64,000 nucleotides of DNA from positions 26,025,660 through 26,089,659 of the forward strand of contig CM056395.1 in NCBI GenBank assembly GCA_029718625.1. Reading direction: 5' to 3'. The stretch's first letter is position 1, and each line of letters opens with the position of its first letter. The notes beneath the pieces were generated by a model. It did not search any database. It had not been told where the DNA came from and was given only the letters and a program-made list of their open reading frames with translations. The stretch is from Synaphobranchus kaupii (Eukaryota; Chordata; Actinopteri; Anguilliformes; Synaphobranchidae). This document shows, one piece after another, positions 11,804 to 24,453 of the stretch. A program made the position numbers and the translations under genes.

Positions 11804-14100
11804 TGAATAACCAAATAAATAACTAAATAAATAAATAAACAGGTGGTCTTTAAATTGTAGTGCAATATTAGATCCTGTTCTATATTTAATGAAAATCTAC
11901 TGTGATTGCATCATCTGTCTCATGCAACAACCCTTTTAAATGAGTCAAAGAAAATGCACACCATAAGGCTCTTCCTGTAAATTATCTGATTAAAACATAG
12001 AACAGGAAATGATAAGAGAGGGAGGTCATTATCAATTAATTCTTGAAAATCTTATAAATCACCACATTTATTTGGAACGTTGTGCTTAAAAAACTGTACA
12101 GTAAAACACATTCAACTAATAAAATGCATTGCCTGAAGTGCATGTGACACAATGCGACTTAAATTGTACATATTTTCAAATTGCCTGCTTACACAGCTGA
12201 ACACATGATGAAAATAGTTGTAGTGACATGCTTTGCACAAAAGGAACATCATCATTGCACTTCAGGGGAAGAGAACCCACAACCTACTGGCCACTTAATC
12301 AACGTGCTGGCTAACGTATGTCCACAATTTTCCAAAGAATACAAAGAAACTGTATTTTCCACCCAAATATGCAAATGCTCTCTGTTCTAATAGTGTGTAA
12401 TGTGTTAACTTTATATTCACTTTGCATTCACAATCTGTACAAAACAACTGCCAATACAAAGAGATTTAATAAAATACACGTTTTTGGACAAGTGCTGACA
12501 AAATAAATGTTTTGTTTCACATTAAACAACAACAACAACAATAATAATACTAATAATAATTCGGTGCTTATATAAATGCAATGAAAACTCAGATTTGACG
12601 AATATGAACTACAAAAAGAAAATAAACTAAAAAACGTTAAAAAAAAAAAGCCGCTCTGTCATTCTTTACCCGAATTTTAGTAAAACAACATGTGATCAGT
12701 CTGACGCATTTCTGAGTCATAGAAATATCATAACAGAATGTGAAAAAGCCAACTAATGGTTGGAGCTCCTTCATCACAACATAATTAGGCACGAGTTGGC
12801 CAGGCTGGTTACTTCCCTGTCACTTCTCAGGATTACGTTTGCCAAACTGAGAGACGTTAATTGGCTATAGAAATGCGTGGTTTGCCACAGAGAAGAAAAG
12901 ACGTGGACTAAAAGTATTCCCCAACGAAGCGTGGTTAGGGATTAAACATGCGAAGTAATGAGTATCTGCCTGTAACGCGTGTGTGGTTTCTTTCAATACA
13001 GCGCTTATCGTGTTCGCAACTGCGCACAGACAAACTCAGCAACGTGCTCGGCCACGTCGGGCGCTGTCCTTGGTGCTGGAAAGTGATCTCGCGGAAGATC
13101 GGATGTTGGTCGCGCAGAGACCCGCTAAGCACGTTGTGCACGCTTAAAATAAAGCAATTTACGTTCTGCAACGTACACTATATGCACGAGCTGTGATACT
13201 TCGAAATAAAACAACCATGATTCTATTCCAAAATGTATAATTCTGTAGGCTAATGACCTGTAGGTGCAAACTTAAAGTAGCCTACACTTTCACAGAGAAT
13301 CGTGCATTAGGTACTTTTGTCATCATAAATGCTATTTCAAAATACCTACGCATATTTGCATAGCCACAATTAGCTTTACACTGCACGTGTATGTATCTGT
13401 TGACCATTTTCTTGTAAGGTGGCTTAATACATTTGTGACGCTCTTTTTCCTGCTGCATACTGTGACCACATATATTTTATGTATGCCGAACTCCTTTAAG
13501 GCATTCCAGTAACACATACACTGAGTCTGTTCAGCAGCATTCTCACATCTGACATAGTTAGCCTATATGCTCTTCAGACACCCCACCTTTGGGCTGTCGG
13601 ACCCAATTGTATTTTTTTCCTGAAAGACATAAACATAGCTACTTGGAATATCTAACAATAACCAATAGTCTGAAACTATCAAAAGCTAAAATAACAACAA
13701 TAATAAATAACGATTGCCATTACTCAAGCATGCAAGATAAAATTTGAATGACAGATGTTCAGAAAAAAATTTCCATGATATGGGCTATGTCCAAATATGG
13801 ACAGAACTTTTTTCCGCGTAACTCAGTCCGTTTCTTACAGGGAAATGTTACAAAGTAATCACAATGACGCAGTTTTCAATATTTCCCCGTTGTTATACAT
13901 TTGGATTTTAAAAAAAAGATGCCTTCGGTCGTCTGATAGTTCCTTTTTCATCGGCAGTCGTCATATGCAGCAAACTTTACTCCGATACTGATTAGGGGGA
14001 TTAAACGGGCGGAAACGCTTCAGAAGGCCCTACCTTTCCCAAGCTTTATGTCACACCTGAGTTTGATCAAATATTCTCAACATCTCCATGGTGGACTAAA
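11804..14100. other. Non-coding; small AAC/AAT microsatellite
   Basis: (AAC)n/(AAT)n lies at about 12523-12561. A CpG-containing stretch at about 12940-13170 has overlapping open frames on both strands that resemble nothing I know. It could be regulatory or an upstream exon, but no conservation can be assessed here. Confidence 0.3.
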
Positions 14101-14109
14101 AAAAATATA

Positions 14110-14270
14110 AGAAAGGGAAGACCAATGGAGTGTCAAGTTTCAGGGTAGGGATATCGCAAGAAGAAAACAGCCAATTGCATGCAGGGACTCAATTCAACAT
14201 GGAAGGGGGAGCTCTCCGTAAGCGTATACTTCCGCGTTGACTGGGGATGCTGAATAGCAAGTGCGGAGAG
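14110..14270 (+). other. Candidate 5' untranslated exon (weak)
   Basis: The stretch ends AAGTGCGGAGAG followed by GTATGTTA at 14271, a good match to a 5' splice site, and is richer in CpG than its surroundings. Its orientation agrees with elavl2 downstream, so it could be a noncoding first exon. The 5' end is arbitrary. No transcript evidence is available, and the nearest supported elavl2 exon is about 29 kb away. Confidence 0.2.
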
Positions 14271-17200
14271 GTATGTTATTGTGATACGGCTCTATATATC
14301 CACAAGCAGGACCACCTTCTCCTGAAAGATAACCTCCTCCCATCGCTGGTACTCTTCCCAGTCAGTGATGTTGCCTGTTTTTGTTGTGAACCTGTAAAGC
14401 GAAATACACAAGTCGGCTGTTTTTTTTGCAGTCCTTAATTTAATTTTATTTCTTCAGTTAATTCCTTTTATTTTGGTAGCTAATTCGTTATCTGTTACGG
14501 ACGCGTTTGTGTGCTTTAAAATTACATATTTCACCTAATCATCCCTGTTTTTTTTTATTTATTAATTTGGTAGTTTTACGTTTTACTCTGATAAAGCGAG
14601 ATTTATTTTAATCTTGCTTTATTGCGTTGCATTTATTGAAAGAGTCTAATTTGGTTAACGCTAAGGACATCTAACTTTCATTAAAGACGGTAAGGGATTT
14701 TAAGTTTCTACTTAAAAGCAAGTGAACTGTTGTGGTGCTGTTTTGAAAAATAGCCTCGGTGTTTTATAATTCTGATACAACATCAGTGGTACTAATGTCT
14801 TTCATTTGACAAAATGGCCATATCTCATTATCAGGCTGATCAGTTGGTAACATTAGTCGATAGGTTTGCTGGTTGAGAGATTATTCTATAGGCTACCTTA
14901 GATCAGCACTCACATGTACTTTCCGGTGTAGCTATTATCCACTAACCTTTAGAAAATAAACTATGCTGAAAATGTGTGTTGTTTATCCTTGTAGCTGGAC
15001 TATATAGCCTATTGGTGCTGTTTGCGACCGTTTGTGTAGACTTGAAAAGGACGAAAGGGAGGGTGTCGTCCTAGATTTATTAACATTGCACATAACATCT
15101 CGATACTTAGAAAATCAGTGCTAGACACGATTGATCACTAATGCAAAAGGCGCTGGCGACTGAGTCGTTCTGTCACGCAGCCTATGAGACATCCAATATG
15201 AAATGTTGAAATACGTCGTGTCCTCTCATCGTCTAATGCTTTTAGAGACCAACTTTGACTCCAACCTTTCTGGGAACCGTCCGTGCAAAGTTGATACCTA
15301 GAATCAGGGGAAAGTACGCGCACAGCATCTCTAACAGGTAGCTATAGCGAGAGCATACCGCAGGATAATAAATCACCGAGGCAGGGACTACTGGATTCGC
15401 TATCACGGAGCAGCAATCTCGTTTGTTTGAGGTGGAATCATTGGCTTATGTGTTAAATTAATAATTGGTCTACGTGATATAACTCTTGTAAACCAAGGTT
15501 TTATACGTTTTAATCATTATTAACGACATACTAAAGAAAATATAACGAAGGAGGCTCGAATGTCTGTATTGTGAAAGACGATGCGGGGAGAGCACATTCA
15601 TACCTCTTTAAAATCAAGCGTACAATATCAACTACTTATTTTAAGGGATTCCTTCCACCCGTATTTATGTATCATTTCAAACAAGCAAATGTGCTGTACC
15701 ATAGGACGGGCCCGAGGCTATTGTAAGCCCGGTTCCAAATATGTTGTTACTCCTTGTATTTTTTTTACCAAACTTTTAATACATGTTTTGCTACATGGAA
15801 TATACGTCAGTATTGCAGAAATGTATGGCCTTGCATTAACATGATCCTAAAATGGATTTTTAATCCAATGGGTGTTGCCTTTTACAGCGAACTTTAGTCC
15901 TAGGCTGTAGGTTTTGAATGCAGGACACAAGAGGCTTTGTCTCCGTGAAACAAATCAAATTTATTGCTTGCTGGTTTCTGCCTTCACACACAAAAGGCCT
16001 TAACAGGATGCCATCAGTATCTCAGATAGTCTAAGAACACTGGTTCTTAATTAATTAACTACTAGATAAATGTAACACCATTGTATACTGCCCCTACCTG
16101 ATCATTATTTTGGTCTCCTCCCAGTATGATGCCGTTGATGGGTATCTATAGAAAGGTATGGGCTATAGGTACTGAACCATGAATTTTAGCAGTATCCCAG
16201 TGCTGTATGAATGTGCTCATATTATGTAGTTGGATGAAACAGACAGTCTGTGAAGGGGAAATCTATGGCAATGATGGACAGTTGGATAATTTGTCGAGGG
16301 AGTACCTGATTGAAGCAAACTGCTTGCATGGTCCCATCGTCACATGCATAGGATTGATTCAACCATTCAACACACCATTAGCATGTTAGCATGCAAACCA
16401 CCTAGTTGGCACTAACGCTATATAAAAAGTATATACTTCTCAAGCTAAACTGGTATAGCTATGGTAGTTAGGTGTAGTTAGCAAGTGCATTGGCTATACC
16501 TGGTGCTTAATTTTAAAAAAAAAATGGACTTTGGCTATTGCGGCTAGCGCTCTGTGTGAGAAAAGCTTTGTGGTTAGTCAAGCTGTTTTGCCTCATCATC
16601 AAGTTGTCCCATGCATGAGCTAGCATGTTAGCAGGCGGTGACTTAGCAAAACCTTGTGCTGGTTAACATCATTAGGACAGCTGTTAGCAATCTTGCTGTT
16701 TTGCTTTTGTGCCCTGCAGTTGGTTAGCTTAGCATGCCTGGTCCCACCACTTAACTGCCTTAATTTCGGCAAGGCAAGAGCATGCCCAACATAGACTGAT
16801 CTGTGACCTTTACTTCCTACAACAAAGGGCTCGTCAGCTAGCTGTCTAGTTAATGTTTACTGCTGTTACTGTGTGAATGGGCAGCATGGAAGTGTTATCT
16901 ACTTGGGAACCAGTTCCTATCCTCAGATCAATGTGTGTGTAGTGTCTAGCTAGTTCTACAGATGCTCGAGTGAAATGGGTGGGGCAAGTGACACTTGAAG
17001 TAACACAAATGTAATTTGCCAGCTAACACTCTCAACGAATAGCTTCCCCAAAAAAGGTGTTAATCCAGCTGTCTTAAAATCACTGGACATTTATCGCCTA
17101 CAATGGATAACGTATGTTATAGAAGTATAATGTATTCCGATTAATTGGATATGTGTTCAAAAGTAGTGGTGACTTATGGTGGAGGAAGATGTTGATGAGC

Positions 17201-17887
17201 TATCCGTCTTTAGTTTCACACTGCCTGCTTATGACGGGCATTGCACAAATTTCACATCAGAGTATGAAGAATTTTTGGAGTTTATCAAAACATTGTACTG
17301 TGAAAGGAACATCTGTAGGACAGATTCCTGAAAAGGATTTGATAAATCATGATGAGGGCCCATTGATACAGATTTGAAGTAAGTTTAACACGCTGTAAAA
17401 CATCATCTTTTTGCAGCAAGTATACCGTTTTTAGGCAAGAATACCCATATTATATTTTTGCAAGTGATGATCCAAGCAGCCACACCCCAACACACATACA
17501 CACACACATTTGAATTTAATATCAAGTTCTACTCTCATTTTTGTATTTAGCCCAGCCATTTACATGATCTGACATTTCAACTTTAACTAATTTATTTATC
17601 ATCCCAGCTCATGAATTACAGCTGAAGTATATGAAATATTTGACTGTTATCTATCCTGAGTGCCCCACCATTGCTGTGCACAGCTAATTAGCTAATTGAG
17701 CCAGTGTAATTGGCAGAAACACAAACTCAGACACACTCTGGCTGGCCCAACAGGAAAATAAATGACTGTCCACCTCTGGTCTAGGTAATGAAATATGACA
17801 TAGACAAATTAAGCATAATGCCTGCATCTTCTAGAGCGAGGCCGTACGGTCTTTGAGCAGACAGTTCTGCCAGAAATGTAGGGAAAT
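14271..17887. other. Non-coding, nothing specific seen
   Basis: AT-rich sequence with short open frames only. I see no recognisable protein, RNA gene or complete mobile element. Confidence 0.4.
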
Positions 17888-17891
17888 TTAA

Positions 17892-18035
17892 CCCTTTGAA
17901 GAGTAGGTTTTTGTGGAATGTTTTATTTTTTTCTTTTCAAAATTCGAAGTCAGTGTTCTAGAACTCCACTGCTTTGTAGCAATTGTTACATCAGCATTAG
18001 AATGTTCCGTACAGAACATTCCAATCACATAAGGG
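17892..18035 (+). mobile_element. piggyBac-like MITE, copy 1
   Basis: Starts CCCTTTGAAGAGTAGG directly after TTAA (17888-17891) and ends ATAAGGG followed by TTTAA. The interior shares GTGTTCTAGAACTCCA, CATCAGCAT and GAACATTC with copies at 36606 and about 38366. TTAA flanks with CCC...GGG ends are the piggyBac pattern; the family assignment is inference. Confidence 0.65.
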
Positions 18036-18039
18036 TTTA

Positions 18040-20201
18040 AAGGTTTGTGTTGTTCCTTCCTATTCTATCTCTTCCTTTCTCTGAACTTGCATTGTTGGGA
18101 CCAAATACCATCCCTGTTCCCTGCCTCCTGTCCACTCAGACCCCTGTCTACTATGTGCCCTGTCCCCTCACTTTGCAAGCAGTGTGTGAAGAAATCCTGC
18201 AAAGCTCTTTCCAAACTAGTGAGGAAGTAGTCTGTAATATATTTAAAAAATATATATTTTTATTGAGAATATCAATCAGTTCATATATGACGATGGTTAC
18301 AAAGTCGAGATTATGAATGAAGATAGAATTAACAGCGTAGTTTGTAATATGTCCTGCTCTTGTACTACAAGTTGTACTTTTTACTTCCGGGTTACTTACT
18401 GAAATTGTTGGATGAGTGCACAGTTCTGTGGGTGAGTGTGCTCCTGAATCCTCTCAACAAAACCTCTGGAATAAGGGTTTCATCCTGGTATTTTAAGTGC
18501 CCCCATTTGTGAGAAAAAGTTGCCCACTCAAAAGCTTTTTGACGAAGTTGACTCAAGTATGCGCCCTCAAAGGGGTGAAGGGATCACACTGGGTAATGGC
18601 CCATGAACACTCTCTCCCCAGTGTCTCCTCCATCCTGCCTTCACCGTGCTGTTTATTACAAAATCAGTATGAACGTGGGGGTGGACATGTTTCAGCAGGA
18701 CTGCAGTCAGAGCCTGGTGCAGTTTAGATAACTGTTTCAGCATTAGCGCCATGTGTCCACTTGTCACAGAGCCATTGCTTCAGAGCGAGTAAAAAGAAAT
18801 ACGTTAATAAATAAACCCTTAAAAGCCAGTGTAACCTGCTCCTGTTTGAGCCGGTCAGACCTACGCCAGCCAGCAGACAAAAAAAACAACTTTCTGTTGG
18901 CCTGTAGCTCCCCTCCCAAACTACCATGGGAAATGTCCCTAATCTGAATTAGAAATTGTGTGTTTAGTACGCTTAGCCACTCTGAGTAGACCTCCGGGGT
19001 GTTTTCTTCCTTCAGATTTTGGCTAAATTGGAGCTCTCTTGAGAGCTATGAGAACAGGCATTTAGGCCAAAGGATGAATGCTCGAGGAGATTTCTGCAGG
19101 CATCTGGTGCCGGTTCTGGTGGGAAGAGGTATGTTAGAACTACAATTCCCAGGGGTACAAACTGACCGGGCAACCGAATGGGTTATGAAACCAGATATAG
19201 CACAGAAAACAGCCCCCTCCACCACCTCCTTCACTTCAGGCTCCTTATTACCATAGATATAAAAAAGGCTAGCATCATAACAAGTCACACTTTCCATTGA
19301 TAAAAGACTGGAACTACTATCAAAATAAGACAAGGTGCAAGGTCGAAGCATTTTGCCAAATTATAGAATGTGGGAATGTCAATGGTGTTTGATATAAAAG
19401 AAGGGCTAGACTCAAATGAAACCATGTGCAGCAGGTCCCAGAAAAGGAGGTGCATCGTTTGAAAAGCTAATGCAAACAAAAAGGTCATATAATGTTCTTA
19501 TGAGGGTTCGGTCCCGATTCCCACTGGTTTGATTATTGGGTATTAGCTCATTCCAAGGTTAATAGCTACAAAGAAAAAGGAGCCGATTGAAAATAAGGCC
19601 ACAGTAATGCAAGTAATGATTGTTAAAATGTGTCTCATATCAATTTCAAGGGTAAAAAAGTGTACACTTCTGAACTACCTCCATTTCTGACATACGATAT
19701 GCACTCAGAGACTCTACTGTAGGCTTAAATATGATAAAGCTGAAGGCTAATCAACCTTTTTCGCTTTTGAATGGGACATTAGCTGTGTGGCATGGTGTTA
19801 TACAAAGATTTAGCTTTAAGATGATCTGATATAAATTGTTTTCTGACCTACTCTGCCTGCATTGAAGTCTGCCCTCTTGTGGTGGGGACAGGCACTGCTG
19901 AATCGCTCAGCCAATATGAGTGAGAAGCCATGATTTCTCAATTGTAGCGTGAGATGGGTTCAAATCACTGCAAATCTACATACCGTGGTTCCTCAGTACA
20001 GCAATGAACACTGTTGACTGCATAGTGTGGTCGAATATTTTCAACACTGACATAAAATATGATTAAAATATGCATTTTTTCCAACAGTACTCTATGTAGG
20101 CCTATTTTATTGATGTGGCTTGTATCGCTGATAATAATGGACACTGTCTGCGCATTGTATTTCCACCCCACTGCTTTGATGAGTAATAATGTGAATGCCA
20201 A
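18040..20201. other. Non-coding, nothing specific seen
   Basis: Open frames of up to about 100 codons overlap on both strands around 18.5-19.4 kb without family resemblance or splice structure. Confidence 0.4.
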
Positions 20202-20347
20202 CACCTGTCTGCATGTGTCCACGCCCCTCATTCAGTCACCTGTCTGCATGTGTCCACGCCCCTCATTCAGTCACCTGTCTGCATGTGTCCACGCCCCTCA
20301 TTCAGTCACCTGTCTGCATGTGTCCACGCCCCTCATTCAGTCACCTG
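20202..20347. repeat. 35-bp minisatellite, 4 copies
   Basis: Four near-identical 35-bp units beginning CACCTGTCTGCATGTGTCCA and ending CATTCAGT. Confidence 0.95.
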
Positions 20348-20658
20348 TGACAGAGCGCTCTGCAGTTCTGCAGTGTTCCATTTGAAGACCTTGTCATGTA
20401 AGATCACACAGCAAGTTTCCTTTACTGCACAGAATTACACAGCACGGTGCTCAATGATGATGTGACCAGTCTCAGAACATCCATTTAAACTTTGTGAAAG
20501 TTAGAAAAGGTTAGCTACTTCTCACTTAACGTTCAGAAAGTGTAGTAGTGGCGTGACTGCCAGGTGGTGCCGTCCAAAATGATTGTAGGGGAACCACTGT
20601 GTTGTGGAATGCCGATAGTACATGGAACATGGAACTGATAGCACAGAACACGGAACTT
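20348..20658. other. Non-coding, nothing specific seen
   Basis: No feature recognised between the two arrays. Confidence 0.4.
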
Positions 20659-21990
20659 TAGTCTGTGTCCAGCAGGAGGGGCGTGGCTGCTGTCTGAGGC
20701 GCACGCAGTAAGAGTCTGTATCCAGCAGGAGGGCCGTGGCTGTGGTCTGAGATGCACGCAGTAAGAGTCTGTATCCAGCAGGAAGGGCGTGGCTGTGGTC
20801 TGAGATGCACGCAGTAAGAGTCTGTATCCAGCAGGAGGGGCGTGGCTGCGGTCTGAGGCACACGCAGTAAGAGTCTGTATCCAGCAGGAGGGGCGTGGCT
20901 GCTGTCTGAGGCGCACGCAGTAAGAGTCTGTATCCAGCAGGAAGGGCGTGGCTGTGATCTGAGGCGCACACAGTAAGAGTCTGTATCTAGCAGGAAGGGC
21001 GTGGCTGTGGTCTGAGGCGCACGCGGTAAGAGTCTGTATCTAGCAGGAAGGGCGTGGCTGTGATCTGAGACGCACGCAGTAAGAGTCTGTATCTAGCAGG
21101 AAGGGCGTGGCTGTGGTCTGAGACGCACACAGTAAGAGTCTGTATCCAGCAGGAAGGGCGTGGCTGTGGTCTGAGGCGCACGCAGTAAGAGTCTGAATCT
21201 AGCAGGAAGGGCGTGGCTGTGGTCTGAGGCGCACGCAGTAAGAGTCTGTATCCAGCAGGAAGGGCGTGGCTGTGGTCTGAGGCGCACGCAGTAAGAGTCT
21301 GTATCTAGCAGGAAGTGCGTGGCTGTGGTCTGAGACGCACGCAGTAAGAGTCTGTATCTAGCAGGAAGTGCGTGGCTGTGATCTGAGACGCACACAGTAA
21401 GAGTCTGTATCTAGCAGGAAGGGCGTGGCTGTGGTCTGAGACGCACACAATAAGAGTCTGTATCTAGCAGGAAGGGCGTGGCTGTGGTCTGAGACGCACG
21501 CAGTAAGAGTCTGTATCTAGCAGGAAGTGCGTGGCTGTGATCTGAGACGCACGCAGTAAGAGTCTGTATCTAGCAGGAAGTGCGTGGCTGTGATCTGAGA
21601 CGCACACAGTAAGAGTCTGTATCTAGCAGGAAGGGCGTGGCTGTGGTCTGAGACGCACACAATAAGAGTCTGTATCTAGCAGGAAGGGCGTGGCTGTGGT
21701 CTGAGACGCACACAATAAGAGTCTGTATCTAGCAGGAAGGGCGTGGCTGTGGTCTGAGGCGCACGCAGTAAGAGTCTGTATCCAGCAGGAGGGGCGTGGC
21801 TGTGGTCTGAGGCGCACGCGGTAAGCGGTAAGAGTCTGTATCCAGCAGGAAGGACGTGGCTGTGATCTGAGACGCACGCAGTAAGAGTCTGTATCTAGCA
21901 GGAAGGGCGTGGCTGTGATCTGAGACGCACACAATAAGAGTCTGTATCTAGCAGGAAGGGCGTGGCTGTGGTCTGAGGCGCACGCGGTCT
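20659..21990. repeat. 53-bp minisatellite, about 25 copies
   Basis: The unit is 53 bp, containing GAGTCTGTATCTAGCAGGAA, GGGCGTGGCTGTGGTCTGAG and a variable ACGCACGCAGTAA end. Variants (CTAGCAGG or CCAGCAGG; GGGCG or GTGCG; GTGGTC or GTGATC) occur in runs, showing local block duplication. One unit near 21822 carries an extra GCGGTAA. Proline/serine-rich frames on the minus strand are by-products. Confidence 0.97.
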
Positions 21991-21995
21991 GTACG

Positions 21996-22160
21996 ATGCT
22001 TGTTTTCGGAGGAGAGCTGCGGGTGTCCCAGCTCTCCCGAAGTGGCAGGGTGGGTCACGCATGGAACGTGCTTGCGGTTGCAGAAGGGCGTACATTCCAG
22101 ATTGGGGTGGGAATTGGATATATACAGCCCCGGGCTGGGTGGCAAATACAATTTTTGCCA
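21996..22160 (+). repeat. Dispersed repeat, copy A
   Basis: Contains GGCAGGGTGG, then CATTCCAGATTGGGGTGGGA, ATTGGATATA, CAGCCCCGGG and TGGGTGGCAAAT. The same blocks in the same order occur at about 48720-48835. The class is unknown; it directly abuts the 53-bp array. Confidence 0.7.
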
Positions 22161-24174
22161 AGGATAATGATATTTTTTACAAGCAAAAATCTAAATTTGA
22201 CTATAGCATTTATCATTTACTCAAAATATGAAATTAATAAAAAATATGCTGCAAACTGTCAACTACAATCACATCACAAGCATCCATTTAGATTAAAGCT
22301 CCCTGTTCTGACCCCTTCCAAATATCTAAAAATATAGTACCTGCATTTTATTGTATTTGTAAAAGGATGTGTGGCCCTGTTTTTGTTGTTATTGTCTGTT
22401 TTTTTGTGTTGGATAAACCATTTTTCATGGAATAATTTTGAGGTTGGGTTTATTTTCCATTCATGCAATCAGTGGAACATTTCTTTGTTTAAAATAACTT
22501 GTTTCCTCTACAATATCATATTTGTGGCCTGTGGTTCACAAATTGACCATCAAAGGTAAATTGCATTTCAAAACCCACAGCTTTCCATATTTAACGAGCA
22601 ATTAATGCAGTTGTGTTTGGAGGATGTCCGCTGCGCTTCACAATGGCAAATTAAACAGCGCCTGGGTCTTAATTTCTCAGTTTCATTACGGAGGGTTTTA
22701 GTTTCAGTGAATTTAACCATGTGTCACACAGGGAGGATCACACAGTCATTCACCATGTCCCTCTTGCCTCTCCAAAATTGAGTCTAAAGTGGTTTATGCC
22801 ATCTCAGAAAAGATGTTTTTAGTGCACGCGTGAGCGCACACACACACACACACACGCACACACACACATACACGCACATACACGCACGCACGCAGACTAG
22901 CTACAACTACAATATTTACTATATTTGAGAATTGCATATTGCAGTACACACATTTTTGTAGTATGTCCCTCCTTGCTTTCCGTAGGATGGACCTTTATTC
23001 CGTATTTGGATTCAATGGCGAGCCCATTGTGGGTAACACTGTGAGGTTTTCGCTCTTTCTTTTCCTAATGAAACATTAGTGCACTTCCCTTTTTTGTTTG
23101 TTTTGCTTGTACATGTTTCCCTTAATACGTGAGTATTAAACATCCGAGTTTGTACACGCTGTTAGAATTGGTCCACATCAGTCTATACTCAGTCCCAGGA
23201 GAAGATAATCTCAGTATTACGCTCATTTCCCTCACAGCCCCTTGTAACAGTACAGCTGAAAGTTGCCCGACAAAAAAAAAAACCCAGAATGCACCCAGTG
23301 TGGATGTTTTACCGATAGTTGCTTTGACCGCAATGTATTTATTTATTTACGTGCCTACTTATTTTTAATAAACCAATGGAACAAGCATGTTGTGTAATGC
23401 CATCATTAACTCTACTAGGTATTACTTGTAGTTAACCAGGCCAGGGATGAAAAGGGTTTCCCTTCCAGTAGGGGATGGTATTTACACACATATCCCAAGC
23501 ATGGCTGGCTCATGTTATTGTGTTGTTGTGGCCACACGTAGGACTTACAGGTTTCAGGAATAGTGGTATGCAACTCTGAATCACACATTTCCCAGGTTCA
23601 GTTTGTTGTCCATTGTCTTGCACAATCAGTGGACTGATAAAACGAAGACCATATCTTTATTTTTTATTTTTTAATCTCCTCCACAAATTACAAGTGACTT
23701 CTGCGTTATTTCTGAGTAATAGATACTAATGAGACCAACTGACCAACCTCGTTTACCGATCTGCGCTGCGTTTAGTTTAGTACCATTATGGAGAAGTGTG
23801 TTCAGAGTCACCACATTTAAAATTCATTATTTGCTCACAGTCATCACATCAGGCAATTATGATTTTCCATAATTAATGAATACATAAACAGGCAGATTTT
23901 CACCAAAAATAAACCTCCAAGTTTTTGTAGCCCTCAGGGAAGTGTGCAAACACAGACATGCAGGATTAAAACTGATGGAGGCGCACTATTTAAGATAGAT
24001 TTCTCTTATACGCCGAAGCCTCCTTCATTACAAAATCAAACCTAACCTTTTTCACCCCCACTTTGAGTTATTTGCTCTGAGGATCATTATGGGCGTCTTC
24101 AAGACCAAGCTGGTTTCTTTTGTTATTGTTGATACTTTTCAAGTGCCAAGTACTAGTCGTGCCAGCTAAGCACC
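22161..24174. other. Non-coding; CA/CGCA microsatellite inside
   Basis: A (CA)n / (CGCA)n tract lies at about 22837-22893. The rest is AT-rich with no gene recognised. Confidence 0.4.
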
Positions 24175-24356
24175 GAGCCATACCCCCTGCTGGAACAGCC
24201 ATACCCCCTGCTGGAACAGCCATACCCGCCATACCCCCCGCTGGAACAGCCATACCCCCCGCTGGAACAGCCATACCCTCCGCTGGAACAGCCATACCCC
24301 CCGCTGGAACAGCCATACCCCCCGCTGGAACAGCCATACCCCCTGCTGGAACAGCA
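24175..24356. repeat. 21-bp minisatellite
   Basis: About eight copies of a 21-bp unit, GCCATACCCCCTGCTGGAAC plus A, with one partial unit near 24225-24235. Alanine/proline/glycine-rich frames on both strands result from the period of 21. Confidence 0.95.
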
Positions 24357-24453
24357 CGATGGTGCCCCTGCTGTTGGCCAATAGCAATTGGGCATAAAAT
24401 TAGCACCACTATGTAGGGACAGAACATAGCACTACAAAGGATAAAAACACATA

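Noticed and set aside
20522..22161. Several minus-strand frames (LLLDTDSYCVRLRPQPRPSC)
   Set aside because: The 53-bp repeat rotates frame and carries few stops; no conserved domain.
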